In this document: piece by piece, positions 41,741 to 49,054 of the stretch | Numbering within the stretch: position 1 is the first letter of the stretch | How the letters are laid out: each line of letters starts with the position of its first letter | Assembly (NCBI GenBank): GCA_949066965.1 | Contig: CARTDA010000001.1 | Location: 124,001-188,000 of the forward strand | Direction: 5' to 3' | DNA from: COE1 sp949066965 | GTDB lineage: Bacteria > Bacillota > Clostridia > Lachnospirales > Lachnospiraceae | DNA: 64,000 nt | Position numbers and translations under genes: made by a program | Notes under the pieces: generated by a model | Told to the model about the DNA's origin: nothing | What the model saw: only the letters and a program-made list of their open reading frames with translations | The model's database searches: none

Positions 41741-43195
41741 ATGGGTCAGATAATTGGCGAAGGCATTACTTTTGACGATGTGCTCTTAGTTCCAAGCTAT
41801 TCACAGGTAATTCCAAATCAGGTTGACCTGACAACATGGTTGACCAAGAAAATCAAGCTGAACATTCCCATGATGAGTGCGGGAATGGACACTGTTACAG
41901 AACACAGAATGGCGATTGCCATGGCAAGGCAGGGTGGTATCGGAATCATCCACAAAAATATGTCTATCGAGGCGCAGGCAGAAGAGGTAGACAAGGTAAA
42001 GCGTTCTGAGAACGGCGTAATCACAGATCCTTTTTCCCTTACTCCCAACCACACACTCGCTGACGCGGATTCCCTGATGGCGAAGTTCCGGATTTCAGGT
42101 GTTCCAATTACCGAGGGAAGAAAGTTAGTCGGCATTATTACAAATCGTGATTTAAAATTCGAGACAGATTACACAAAGAAAATAAAAGAGTCCATGACTT
42201 CGGAGGGTCTCATAACAGCGAAGGAGGGCATTACGCTCGAGGAGGCAAAGAAAGTGCTTGCAGATGCAAGAAAAGAAAAGCTTCCGATTGTCGATGACGA
42301 CTACAATCTCAAGGGACTTATCACAATCAAGGATATTGAGAAGACAATCAAGTATCCGCTTGCGGCAAAGGATGAGCAGGGCAGGCTGCTTTGCGGTGCC
42401 GGTGTCGGAATCACTGCCAACGTGCTTGACCGTGTGGCGGCGCTTGTGGCGGCGAAGGTGGACGTCATCGTGCTTGACAGTGCACATGGACATTCGGAGA
42501 ACGTGCTGCGCTGTCTCAAGATGATTAAGGAGAGCTACCCCGACTTGCAGGTAATTGCGGGAAATGTTGCGACCGGCGACGGCACAAGGGCGCTCATCGA
42601 GGCAGGCGCGGATGCGGTTAAGGTGGGGATTGGACCTGGCTCCATCTGTACGACACGAGTTGTTGCGGGTATTGGCGTCCCGCAGATTACGGCGATTATG
42701 GATTCCTACGCTGTGGCAAAGGAGTATGGTATTCCGATTATAGCCGACGGCGGCATCAAATACTCCGGCGACATGACAAAGGCAATCGCGGCAGGCGGGA
42801 ATGTCTGCATGATGGGCAGTATTTTTGCAGGCTGCGAGGAGAGTCCTGGAACGTTTGAGCTGTTCCAGGGAAGAAAATATAAAGTATACAGGGGCATGGG
42901 TTCCATTGCCGCCATGGAGAATGGCAGCAAGGACCGCTATTTCCAGACAGATGCCAAGAAGCTTGTTCCCGAGGGCGTCGAGGGACGGGTTGCTTACAAG
43001 GGAAATGTGGAAGATACCGTATTCCAGCTTATGGGCGGACTCCGCTCTGGTATGGGATATTGTGGTACACAGACGATAGAGGAGCTGAAAAGCAAGGGCA
43101 AGTTTGTTAAAATTTCTGCTGCCGCGCTCAGGGAGAGTCATCCACATGATATTCATATTACAAAAGAGGCGCCAAATTACAGTGTCGAAGAATAA
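41741..43195 (+). CDS. guaB: IMP dehydrogenase
   Basis: A 484-residue enzyme converting IMP to XMP with NAD, the committed step to GMP. The barrel starts with GEGITFDDVLLVPSYSQV. A pair of CBS domains occupies roughly residues 95-210 (ITNRDLKFETDYTKK, LKGLITIKDIEK). The catalytic loop GPGSICTTRVVAGIGVPQ holds Cys303, and DGGIKYSGDMTKAIAAGG binds the IMP phosphate. The mobile-flap segment and the YRGMGSIAAM region are intact. AGGAGG precedes the ATG. A terminator follows at 43218, so it is probably transcribed alone. Confidence 0.97.
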   Translation: MGQIIGEGITFDDVLLVPSYSQVIPNQVDLTTWLTKKIKLNIPMMSAGMDTVTEHRMAIAMARQGGIGIIHKNMSIEAQAEEVDKVKRSENGVITDPFSLTPNHTLADADSLMAKFRISGVPITEGRKLVGIITNRDLKFETDYTKKIKESMTSEGLITAKEGITLEEAKKVLADARKEKLPIVDDDYNLKGLITIKDIEKTIKYPLAAKDEQGRLLCGAGVGITANVLDRVAALVAAKVDVIVLDSAHGHSENVLRCLKMIKESYPDLQVIAGNVATGDGTRALIEAGADAVKVGIGPGSICTTRVVAGIGVPQITAIMDSYAVAKEYGIPIIADGGIKYSGDMTKAIAAGGNVCMMGSIFAGCEESPGTFELFQGRKYKVYRGMGSIAAMENGSKDRYFQTDAKKLVPEGVEGRVAYKGNVEDTVFQLMGGLRSGMGYCGTQTIEELKSKGKFVKISAAALRESHPHDIHITKEAPNYSVEE

Positions 43196-43217
43196 TTTCC
43201 TGACTGAAAGAAAATCG

Positions 43218-43252
43218 GAACGCTGTCACACGGAGGTGGCAGCGTTCATTTT
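43218..43252 (+). terminator. Terminator of guaB
   Basis: GAACGCTG (43218-43225) pairs with CAGCGTTC (43240-43247), followed by ATTTTG. It begins 22 bases after the guaB stop. Confidence 0.7.
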
Positions 43253-43311
43253 GCGCACAGTACCCGGTTCCCTGCCTGAATCAATACGGACGCGGAAAGG
43301 AAAACATTGCG

Positions 43312-43788
43312 ATGCTTTACACAAAATATCGGCTTTATGATGACGGAATTGAGATAATGATTCCGTCGGATATCAGACCATCAGAATCCTTTGTACCGTC
43401 ACAGAACAGCTGGCTGTCCAGGGATAAAAGGACGGTGGTTCAGGTCACGAGAGGGGCAGCTGACCTGACAGAAGATAATCTTGGCATCCGGTTAAATGAA
43501 TATTACAAAAGTTTTTGTAAGGATATCGGTCATTTTGAATGTATTCATGTCACGAAGCGTGTCATCAATAGGCGGACATATGGGGAAATAAAGTACCTGT
43601 CGCATGTGACAGGGTATTGTTTTTATAACATTTTCCTGCTTGGAAATTACAGGAACAGGGAATTTATTGTCACGATTCAGTGTATGGAAGGTGACAGGGC
43701 GGCAAATGCCCATATTTTTGAAAATATATCAGATTCAATAAGGATATTGAGAAAACAAGAGGAAGATATGAGTTACTGTTCAGACTAG
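43312..43788 (+). CDS. Hypothetical protein next to the FHA gene
   Basis: A 158-residue cytosolic protein without signal peptide. The pattern of alternating strands (MLYTKYRLYDDGIEIMIPSD, KRTVVQVTRGAADL, YGEIKYLSHVTGYCFYNIFL, EFIVTIQCME) faintly resembles the DcrB/PsbP-like fold of small proteins found near FHA or secretion genes in Firmicutes. GGAAAGGAAAA lies before the ATG. The FHA gene begins about 150 bases downstream, past two hairpins. Function unknown. Confidence 0.55.
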   Translation: MLYTKYRLYDDGIEIMIPSDIRPSESFVPSQNSWLSRDKRTVVQVTRGAADLTEDNLGIRLNEYYKSFCKDIGHFECIHVTKRVINRRTYGEIKYLSHVTGYCFYNIFLLGNYRNREFIVTIQCMEGDRAANAHIFENISDSIRILRKQEEDMSYCSD

Positions 43789-43841
43789 GACTTAGCATTT
43801 ACTGATAATTATGGCTTTTCAAGCCACGTGAGAAAACGTTT

Positions 43842-43922
43842 CGCCTGCAAGTAAAAATCCATTTGCGAAGCAAATTTTGCATGGATTTTTACCTGTTACT
43901 GGAACGGAGTGAACAGTAACAG
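43842..43922. repeat. Two adjacent palindromes between the hypothetical and FHA genes
   Basis: First, GTAAAAATCCAT (about 43851-43862) pairs with ATGGATTTTTAC (about 43880-43891), enclosing TTGCGAAGCAA. Second, TGTTACTG (about 43893-43900) pairs with CAGTAACA (about 43914-43921). Neither has a T-run, so they are more likely insert-type repeats than terminators. Confidence 0.6.
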
Positions 43923-43943
43923 ATATGGTGGAGGATGGCAGAC

Positions 43944-44858
43944 ATGCTGGTAAAGACAAAAGAGAAACAGATTTCCTTTTTGTTTCAGGAGATGGATCCG
44001 TTTTTTGAGATTGGCTGCCGGATATTGGAGCAGGAGCATATGGATCAGATGCTTCCATACAAAAGAATCCAGCAAAATGGCAGGGAAAAACTCATTTTTC
44101 AGGCAGAGGGCGATCATATTGTCCGGCTTATGGACGAGATGCCAAAGTTTGGAGAGGATAGACGGGTTGATTTATTGTATGAGATGATATATCTTAATAA
44201 GAAAGTGGAAGAGAATGGTTTCCTGAAAAAGGAATGCATATGGTACAAATATGACAATATCTATTATGACAGGGACAAGGACTGCATCATGACAGCCGTA
44301 CTTCCCATAACAGGGGAGCTTCGGTATGCGGATGACACGAAATGGTATGACCGGTTTGAGGAGACTGTGGAGCATATTGTTTCCGGTGTCCTGGATGAAA
44401 AGGCGGCATATGCCATAAAAGTTGTGCGGATGCTGCGGGCAGGAAAGATGAGCCTTGAGGAGGCCCTGGGGGAGACAGGCCGGATTTGCCGTAAGGCATC
44501 AGGGAAAACAGGCGTGGATGCCCATTCGGGGCAGTCCGCGGTGTTAAAGCTCCTGTATAGCGGAAAAGGCGGAAGATACGAATTTCTCGTCAGCAATGAT
44601 GATTTCCTGATAGGCAGAAACGAGGAACAGGCGGACGGAGTGATTCCATTGGCGCTGTCCAGGGCAGTCAGCAGGAAACACTGCCTGATAACCAGGATGA
44701 ATCAGAAGTATTTTGTGCAGGATTTGGAAAGTGTCAACCACACACTGGTAAATGGGATTATGGTACCGCCATATGAATTGATGGAGCTGGAAAACAATGA
44801 TATACTGAGTGTGGGGGATATTGAGTTCAGGGTTACAATAAACAAATATTTGCAGTGA
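43944..44858 (+). CDS. FHA-domain protein with DUF6382-like N-terminus
   Basis: A 304-residue protein. The first 190 residues resemble DUF6382, a domain found before FHA domains in Clostridia; the C-terminal 90 residues are an FHA phosphothreonine-binding domain with all key parts: FLIGRNEEQADG, SRAVSRKHCLI (Arg, Ser and His contacts) and VNHTLVNGIMV. It should bind phosphorylated partners, as in Ser/Thr kinase signalling or type VII-like secretion, but no kinase or secretion gene is in the window. Start is taken as ATG 43944 because GGAGG at 43930-43934 is nine bases upstream; the ATG at 43935 abuts the ribosome site. The next operon begins 80 bases later. Confidence 0.82.
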   Translation: MLVKTKEKQISFLFQEMDPFFEIGCRILEQEHMDQMLPYKRIQQNGREKLIFQAEGDHIVRLMDEMPKFGEDRRVDLLYEMIYLNKKVEENGFLKKECIWYKYDNIYYDRDKDCIMTAVLPITGELRYADDTKWYDRFEETVEHIVSGVLDEKAAYAIKVVRMLRAGKMSLEEALGETGRICRKASGKTGVDAHSGQSAVLKLLYSGKGGRYEFLVSNDDFLIGRNEEQADGVIPLALSRAVSRKHCLITRMNQKYFVQDLESVNHTLVNGIMVPPYELMELENNDILSVGDIEFRVTINKYLQ

Positions 44859-44937
44859 AATGTGCAATGACCCGGATTGGCGGGCTGTTGGCAGAGTGGA
44901 GCTTACTGTGAAACCTTGGCAAGAATGGAGGACTATT

Positions 44938-45510
44938 ATGAAAGATACAGTTGAAATCAGGTGGCATGGCCGCGGTGGCCAGGGTGCAAAGACGGCCGCG
45001 CTGCTGCTTGCGGACGTGGCATTTAAGACAGGAAAATATGTACAGGGATTTCCGGAATACGGTCCTGAGAGAATGGGGGCGCCGATAACGGCATATAACC
45101 GCATCAGCAGCGACCCGATTACGGTACATTCCAATATTTACGAGCCGGATTATGTGGTTGTTGTGGATGAAAGCCTGCTGGAAAGCATTGATGTGACAAA
45201 AGGGCTGAACCCGGAGGGGGCGGTGATTGTCAATTCAACGTGCGGCAGGGAAGAGATTGCTGACAAACTCCACGGTTATAAGGGCGCGGTCTACACAGTG
45301 GACGCAAAGGCAATATCCATCAAGGCGCTTGGAAAGAATTATCCCAATTCGCCGATGCTTGCGGCGACAGTGGCAGTTTCAAAGGTGATGGGGAAAGAGG
45401 AGTTTTTGAAAGAGATGAAGGCTTCCTTCCACCATAAGTTTGCAAAGAAGCCCGAGGTTATTGATGGCAACATGATGGCGCTTGAACTTGCCTTTGCACA
45501 GGCAGAGTGA
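44938..45510 (+). CDS. 2-oxoacid:ferredoxin oxidoreductase gamma subunit
   Basis: A 190-residue gamma subunit of a four-subunit pyruvate or branched-chain 2-oxoacid:ferredoxin oxidoreductase. It opens with the family signature IRWHGRGGQGAKTAALLLAD, followed by FPEYGPERMGAPITAYNR. It is the first of four adjacent genes in the order gamma, delta, alpha, beta. Start is ATG 44938 with GGAGG six bases before it; an upstream in-frame ATG at 44860 would add residues unlike the family and overlaps the FHA gene end. The start region belongs to the repeated leader also seen before 39897 and 60971. Confidence 0.88.
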   Translation: MKDTVEIRWHGRGGQGAKTAALLLADVAFKTGKYVQGFPEYGPERMGAPITAYNRISSDPITVHSNIYEPDYVVVVDESLLESIDVTKGLNPEGAVIVNSTCGREEIADKLHGYKGAVYTVDAKAISIKALGKNYPNSPMLAATVAVSKVMGKEEFLKEMKASFHHKFAKKPEVIDGNMMALELAFAQAE

Positions 45511-45569
45511 CACGCGCTTCATAAATGCTTGGAATGTGCAGGATAAAGGAATGGAGGTTGCAGTTACGT

Positions 45570-45878
45570 ATGGCGAACGAAAAAATATACGACAGAATCA
45601 ATGAACAAAGTCCGTGGCAGGATATCACGGAGGGTAATAAAATATTTGAGGCGGCGACGTCAAAGGATTTTTGCACAGGGGAATGGAGAACGGCGACTCC
45701 CGTATGGGATAAGGGCAAATGCAAACAGTGCCTGTTGTGCACGCCGGTATGTCCGGATTCATCCATACCAGTGACAGCCGGAAAGAGAGAAGAGTTTGAT
45801 TATGACCATTGTAAGGGCTGCGGCATCTGCGCCAAAGTCTGTCCATTTGGTGCGATTGGTATGAGGGAGGGCAAGTAA
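45570..45878 (+). CDS. 2-oxoacid:ferredoxin oxidoreductase delta subunit (2x[4Fe-4S] ferredoxin)
   Basis: A 102-residue ferredoxin-type subunit with two complete 4Fe-4S motifs, CKQCLLCTPVCP and CKGCGICAKVCP. It passes electrons from the thiamine-diphosphate site to external ferredoxin. The conserved WRTATPVWDKGKC lead-in is typical of this subunit. Start ATG 45570 lies 12 bases after GGAGG, somewhat far; a TTG at 45558 is too close. Its stop codon is directly followed by the ATG of the alpha subunit. Confidence 0.88.
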   Translation: MANEKIYDRINEQSPWQDITEGNKIFEAATSKDFCTGEWRTATPVWDKGKCKQCLLCTPVCPDSSIPVTAGKREEFDYDHCKGCGICAKVCPFGAIGMREGK

Positions 45879-47081
45879 ATGGCAATCAGAGAACGTTTAT
45901 CAGGAAATGAGGCTGTGGCATATGCCATAAAGCAGGTAAATCCGGATGTCATGCCGGCTTTTCCCATTACACCATCCACCGAAATTCCCCAGTATGTGGC
46001 AAATTACATAGCAAACGGTGAGATTGACACGGAATTTATCCATGTTGAGAGTGAACATAGCGCCATGAGCGCGACAATCGGCGCATCGGCTGCGGGAGCC
46101 AGAGCCATTACGGCGACTTCGTCCTGCGGCATGGCGTTGATGTGGGAAGAGCTTTATGTCGCTGCTTCCAACAGGCTCCCGATTGTGCTTGCGCTGGTCA
46201 ACAGGGCACTTTCCGGACCGATTAATATCAATGCCGACCATTCGGACAGCATGGGCGCACGGGACACTGGCTGGATTCAGATTTATGCCGAGTCCAATCA
46301 GGAGGTATACGATAACTTTATACAGGCGTTTCCAATTGCCGAGGACAAGCGCGTGCATCTTCCGGTGATGGTCTGCCAGGACGGATTTATCACAAGCCAT
46401 GGCGTGGAAAACATACTGCTTGTGGAAGATGACAAGGTAAAAGGCTTTGTCGGCGAATATCAGCCGGAGCATTATCTTCTGCATCCTGAGGAAAAAATGG
46501 CACTGGGACCGTATGCGGTGTCCAACTATTATATGGAGACAAAACGCGCGCAGCGTCAGGCGATGATTCAGGCAAGGGAGGTCATTCTCGAGGCGGCTGC
46601 CCGGTTTGAGGAGATGACGGGGCGTAAATACGGATTTTTTGAAGAATACCGCATGGAGGATGCGGAGTATGCCGTTGTGATTATTGGGTCTGCGGCAGGC
46701 ACATGCAAGGCTGCCATTGATGAAATCAGAAATACTACGGGCACAAAGGCCGGATTAATCAAGATAAGGGTATTCAGGCCATTCCCGGAGGATGAGATTG
46801 CAAAGGCGCTTTCCGGGGTGAAGGCAGTGGCGATTATGGACAGAAGCGAAATGTTTTCAGCGACAAGCGGTCCTCTCGGCGCGGAAGTGCGCGCGGCATT
46901 GTACCAGGCACACAGCAGCGTGGAAGCCGTAAATTATTTTTACGGACTTGGCGGCAGGGATATCACTGTTTCCGATTTTAAGACAGTTTACGGGAATCTC
47001 GAAACGATTGCACAGACGCATGTGGTGACGGGAATGTACGAGTATATCGGTCTGCGCAGCGAGCAGTCAAAGGAGGTCTAG
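45879..47081 (+). CDS. 2-oxoacid:ferredoxin oxidoreductase alpha subunit
   Basis: A 400-residue alpha subunit: SGNEAVAYAIKQVNPDVMPAFPITPSTEIP, ESEHSAMSATIGASAAGARAITATSS and RALSGPININADHSDSM mark the pyrimidine-binding half of the thiamine diphosphate site; SAAGTCKAAIDEIR and KAVAIMDRSEMFSATSGPLGAEV belong to the C-terminal domains. It starts on the base after the delta stop and ends 5 bases before beta, so expression is coupled. Pyruvate and 2-oxoisovalerate enzymes are not separable from these motifs alone. Confidence 0.9.
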   Translation: MAIRERLSGNEAVAYAIKQVNPDVMPAFPITPSTEIPQYVANYIANGEIDTEFIHVESEHSAMSATIGASAAGARAITATSSCGMALMWEELYVAASNRLPIVLALVNRALSGPININADHSDSMGARDTGWIQIYAESNQEVYDNFIQAFPIAEDKRVHLPVMVCQDGFITSHGVENILLVEDDKVKGFVGEYQPEHYLLHPEEKMALGPYAVSNYYMETKRAQRQAMIQAREVILEAAARFEEMTGRKYGFFEEYRMEDAEYAVVIIGSAAGTCKAAIDEIRNTTGTKAGLIKIRVFRPFPEDEIAKALSGVKAVAIMDRSEMFSATSGPLGAEVRAALYQAHSSVEAVNYFYGLGGRDITVSDFKTVYGNLETIAQTHVVTGMYEYIGLRSEQSKEV

Positions 47082-47086
47082 AGAGC

Positions 47087-48025
47087 ATGGAACAGACAGC
47101 ATATAATTTTAAGGAAGTCATGAGTAAACCGGAACGCCTTGCCCCAGGACACAGGATGTGTGCAGGCTGCGGCGGTACGATTACAGTGCGGACAGTGCTG
47201 CGTGCACTTGAGGAAGGGGACAAGGCAGTCATTGGGAATGCCACGGGATGCCTTGAGGTTTCTTCCTTTATGTATCCATACACGGCATATGAGGACAGCT
47301 ATATCCACAACGCGTTTGAGAATGCCGGGGCAACGCTCGCGGGTGTCGAGACGGCATACCGCGTGTTAAAGAAAAGGGGAAAGATAAAGGACAATTTCAA
47401 GTTTATCACATTTGGCGGGGACGGCGGGACATATGATATCGGTTTCCAGTCACTTTCAGGCGCTATGGAGCGCGGCCATGACATGGTATATGTCTGCTAT
47501 GACAACGGCGCTTACATGAACACGGGCACACAGCGCTCGTCGGCAACGCCGCAGTATGCAGACACGACAACGACGCCGGCAGGCAAGGTGTCGGCAGGAA
47601 AGGTGCAGGTACGAAAGGATCTCGCTGCCATCATCGCGGAGCACCATGTGCCCTATGTGGGGCAGAGTACCTTCACGTCAAACTTCAAGGATTTGTATAC
47701 AAAGGCGCAGAAGGCAATCTATACGCCCGGGGCAGCATTCCTCAATGTCATGTCACCCTGCCCGAGAGGCTGGGGCTATGAGCCGAGCGAGATGATGAAT
47801 ATTTGCAAAATGGCGATGGAGACGTGCTACTGGCCGTTGTTTGAGGTTGTGGAAGGCAAGTGGATATTGAACTATGAGCCTAAGAACAAAATGCCCATTG
47901 AGGAATTTTTAAAGCCGCAGAGGCGTTTCCGGCATCTGTTTAAAAAGGAAAATGAGGAGCTCATCGGAAAGTTTCAGGAGGAGATTGACAGGAGATGGGA
48001 AGAACTCAGGAATAAATGTAATTAA
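47087..48025 (+). CDS. 2-oxoacid:ferredoxin oxidoreductase beta subunit
   Basis: A 312-residue beta subunit that binds the diphosphate of thiamine diphosphate and a 4Fe-4S cluster. Visible are MCAGCGGTITVRTVLRAL (cluster ligands), NATGCLEVSS, the thiamine diphosphate motif GDGGTYDIGFQSLSGAME through YDNGAYMNTGTQRSSATP, and SPCPRGWGYEP with a further cluster Cys. The full set of four subunits is therefore present. Many Lachnospiraceae instead use a single-chain pyruvate:ferredoxin oxidoreductase, so this complex may serve a different 2-oxoacid or be a second enzyme. It ends at a very strong terminator. Confidence 0.92.
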   Translation: MEQTAYNFKEVMSKPERLAPGHRMCAGCGGTITVRTVLRALEEGDKAVIGNATGCLEVSSFMYPYTAYEDSYIHNAFENAGATLAGVETAYRVLKKRGKIKDNFKFITFGGDGGTYDIGFQSLSGAMERGHDMVYVCYDNGAYMNTGTQRSSATPQYADTTTTPAGKVSAGKVQVRKDLAAIIAEHHVPYVGQSTFTSNFKDLYTKAQKAIYTPGAAFLNVMSPCPRGWGYEPSEMMNICKMAMETCYWPLFEVVEGKWILNYEPKNKMPIEEFLKPQRRFRHLFKKENEELIGKFQEEIDRRWEELRNKCN

Positions 48026-48034
48026 ATCGGAACC

Positions 48035-48075
48035 GTACAAAAAAGAATATCGCATTGCGATATTCTTTTTTGTAC
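48035..48075. terminator. Bidirectional intrinsic terminator
   Basis: A 19-bp perfect stem (48035-48053 with 48057-48075) with a 3-base loop and internal A6/T6 tracts, between the oxidoreductase operon and the convergent gene at 48085. Confidence 0.9.
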
Positions 48076-48084
48076 AGTCTTTAA

Positions 48085-48630
48085 TTACTGTTGTGCAAAC
48101 CTTAGGTCAGCCTGCCTTCGCATTTCATCAATTTCAGCCTGTTTCCGTTCCTCATCCTCGGCGGCCTCACGCAGAAGCCTTTCGTAAATTTCGTTTGCCT
48201 CTTTTACAATCTCGTCCTGTTCCGGCGGGATAATCACATCGTCAGTCGGGGAGCCGCCGGCAGCCAGCAGGGAGTCTATGGAGTTCTGGCTGCTGGTTGC
48301 ATTCATAATCGCGTCAAGTGCGGCCTTTGTGTCTGCGTCGACAGGCCCCTGACCGTACAGCCCTGAATAAGATCCAGTTGTGGCATTGAATGCAGATTTA
48401 TCGATACTGCCTGTATCAGCCATGCCGTTTCCACCGGACAGTGCAGTGTCCTCCAGTGCAAGAACTTTTGCCTCCTCTGCCTCAAGCCGGAGGGCTTCTT
48501 CTTTTTCTGCCTCGGAGGGCCATATACGGACTACTTCGGGATTGTACATCACTAACCACCATTTTATCACGTGAGGATAGTATTTTTTCAAGAAATAAGC
48601 TGTGGCTGGATCCATCATCTTATACACCAT
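48085..48630 (-). CDS. Hypothetical cytosolic protein
   Basis: A 181-residue protein with no recognised domain. A structured N-terminus (MMDPATAYFLKKYYPHVIKWWLVMYNPEVV) is followed by a Glu/Ala-rich helix, a Gly/Ser/Asp-rich flexible middle and a charged C-terminal coiled coil (DEIVKEANEIYERLLREAAE, with RKQAEIDEMRRQADLR after). Transcribed alone. Function unknown. Confidence 0.55.
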   Translation of the reverse strand: MVYKMMDPATAYFLKKYYPHVIKWWLVMYNPEVVRIWPSEAEKEEALRLEAEEAKVLALEDTALSGGNGMADTGSIDKSAFNATTGSYSGLYGQGPVDADTKAALDAIMNATSSQNSIDSLLAAGGSPTDDVIIPPEQDEIVKEANEIYERLLREAAEDEERKQAEIDEMRRQADLRFAQQ

Positions 48631-48867
48631 CTTTCAAATCTGTAATTGATTTTAAAGTAAATGCAGACAGAATCTGCGCTTACCATATATATGACAAGTG
48701 CGCAGGATGTGTCGGCACCAGTCAATGATAATTATATTTTATCACATATTTATTAATATCGGTAGAATGAAAGCGAAAATTTATTGAATTTATTGAAATT
48801 ATTTGTTAATGTTTATATATTGATAAAAAAATATAGTAAGATGTGTCAGATAAACCGGCACAGTTCT

Positions 48868-48901
48868 ATACTGGCGGTCGAAAAGACTGACCGCTCAGTA
48901 T
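48868..48901. repeat. 34-bp palindromic element (family D, copy 2)
   Basis: 33 of 34 bases match the element at 18434-18467; the one difference is just after the second inner arm (GACCGCT versus GACCGCA). Here it lies in the 420-base gap before clpB, where it harms no gene. Confidence 0.82.
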
Positions 48902-48978
48902 GATATGGTGCGCACAACCACATAAGGAAATGTGAGTATAAAAATGAAATAAAAAAAGTAATAAAAGTGTAAACTAAA

Positions 48979-49006
48979 TTGACAAATCAAAAAATGGTGT
49001 TATATT
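48979..49006 (+). promoter_or_regulatory. Promoter of clpB
   Basis: TTGACA (48979-48984), 16-base spacer, TATATT (49001-49006), about 50 bases before the clpB ATG. No CtsR direct repeat or CIRCE was found beside it. The rest of the 48631-49054 gap holds only the palindrome at 48868 and AT-rich sequence. Confidence 0.7.
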
Positions 49007-49054
49007 ATATATAGAACAGATAAAACAAAGCATTTCTGGTAAAGGAGGAAGATT

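Noticed and set aside
42152..43156. 334-codon minus-strand frame in guaB
   Set aside because: Antisense shadow; guaB frame carries all catalytic motifs.
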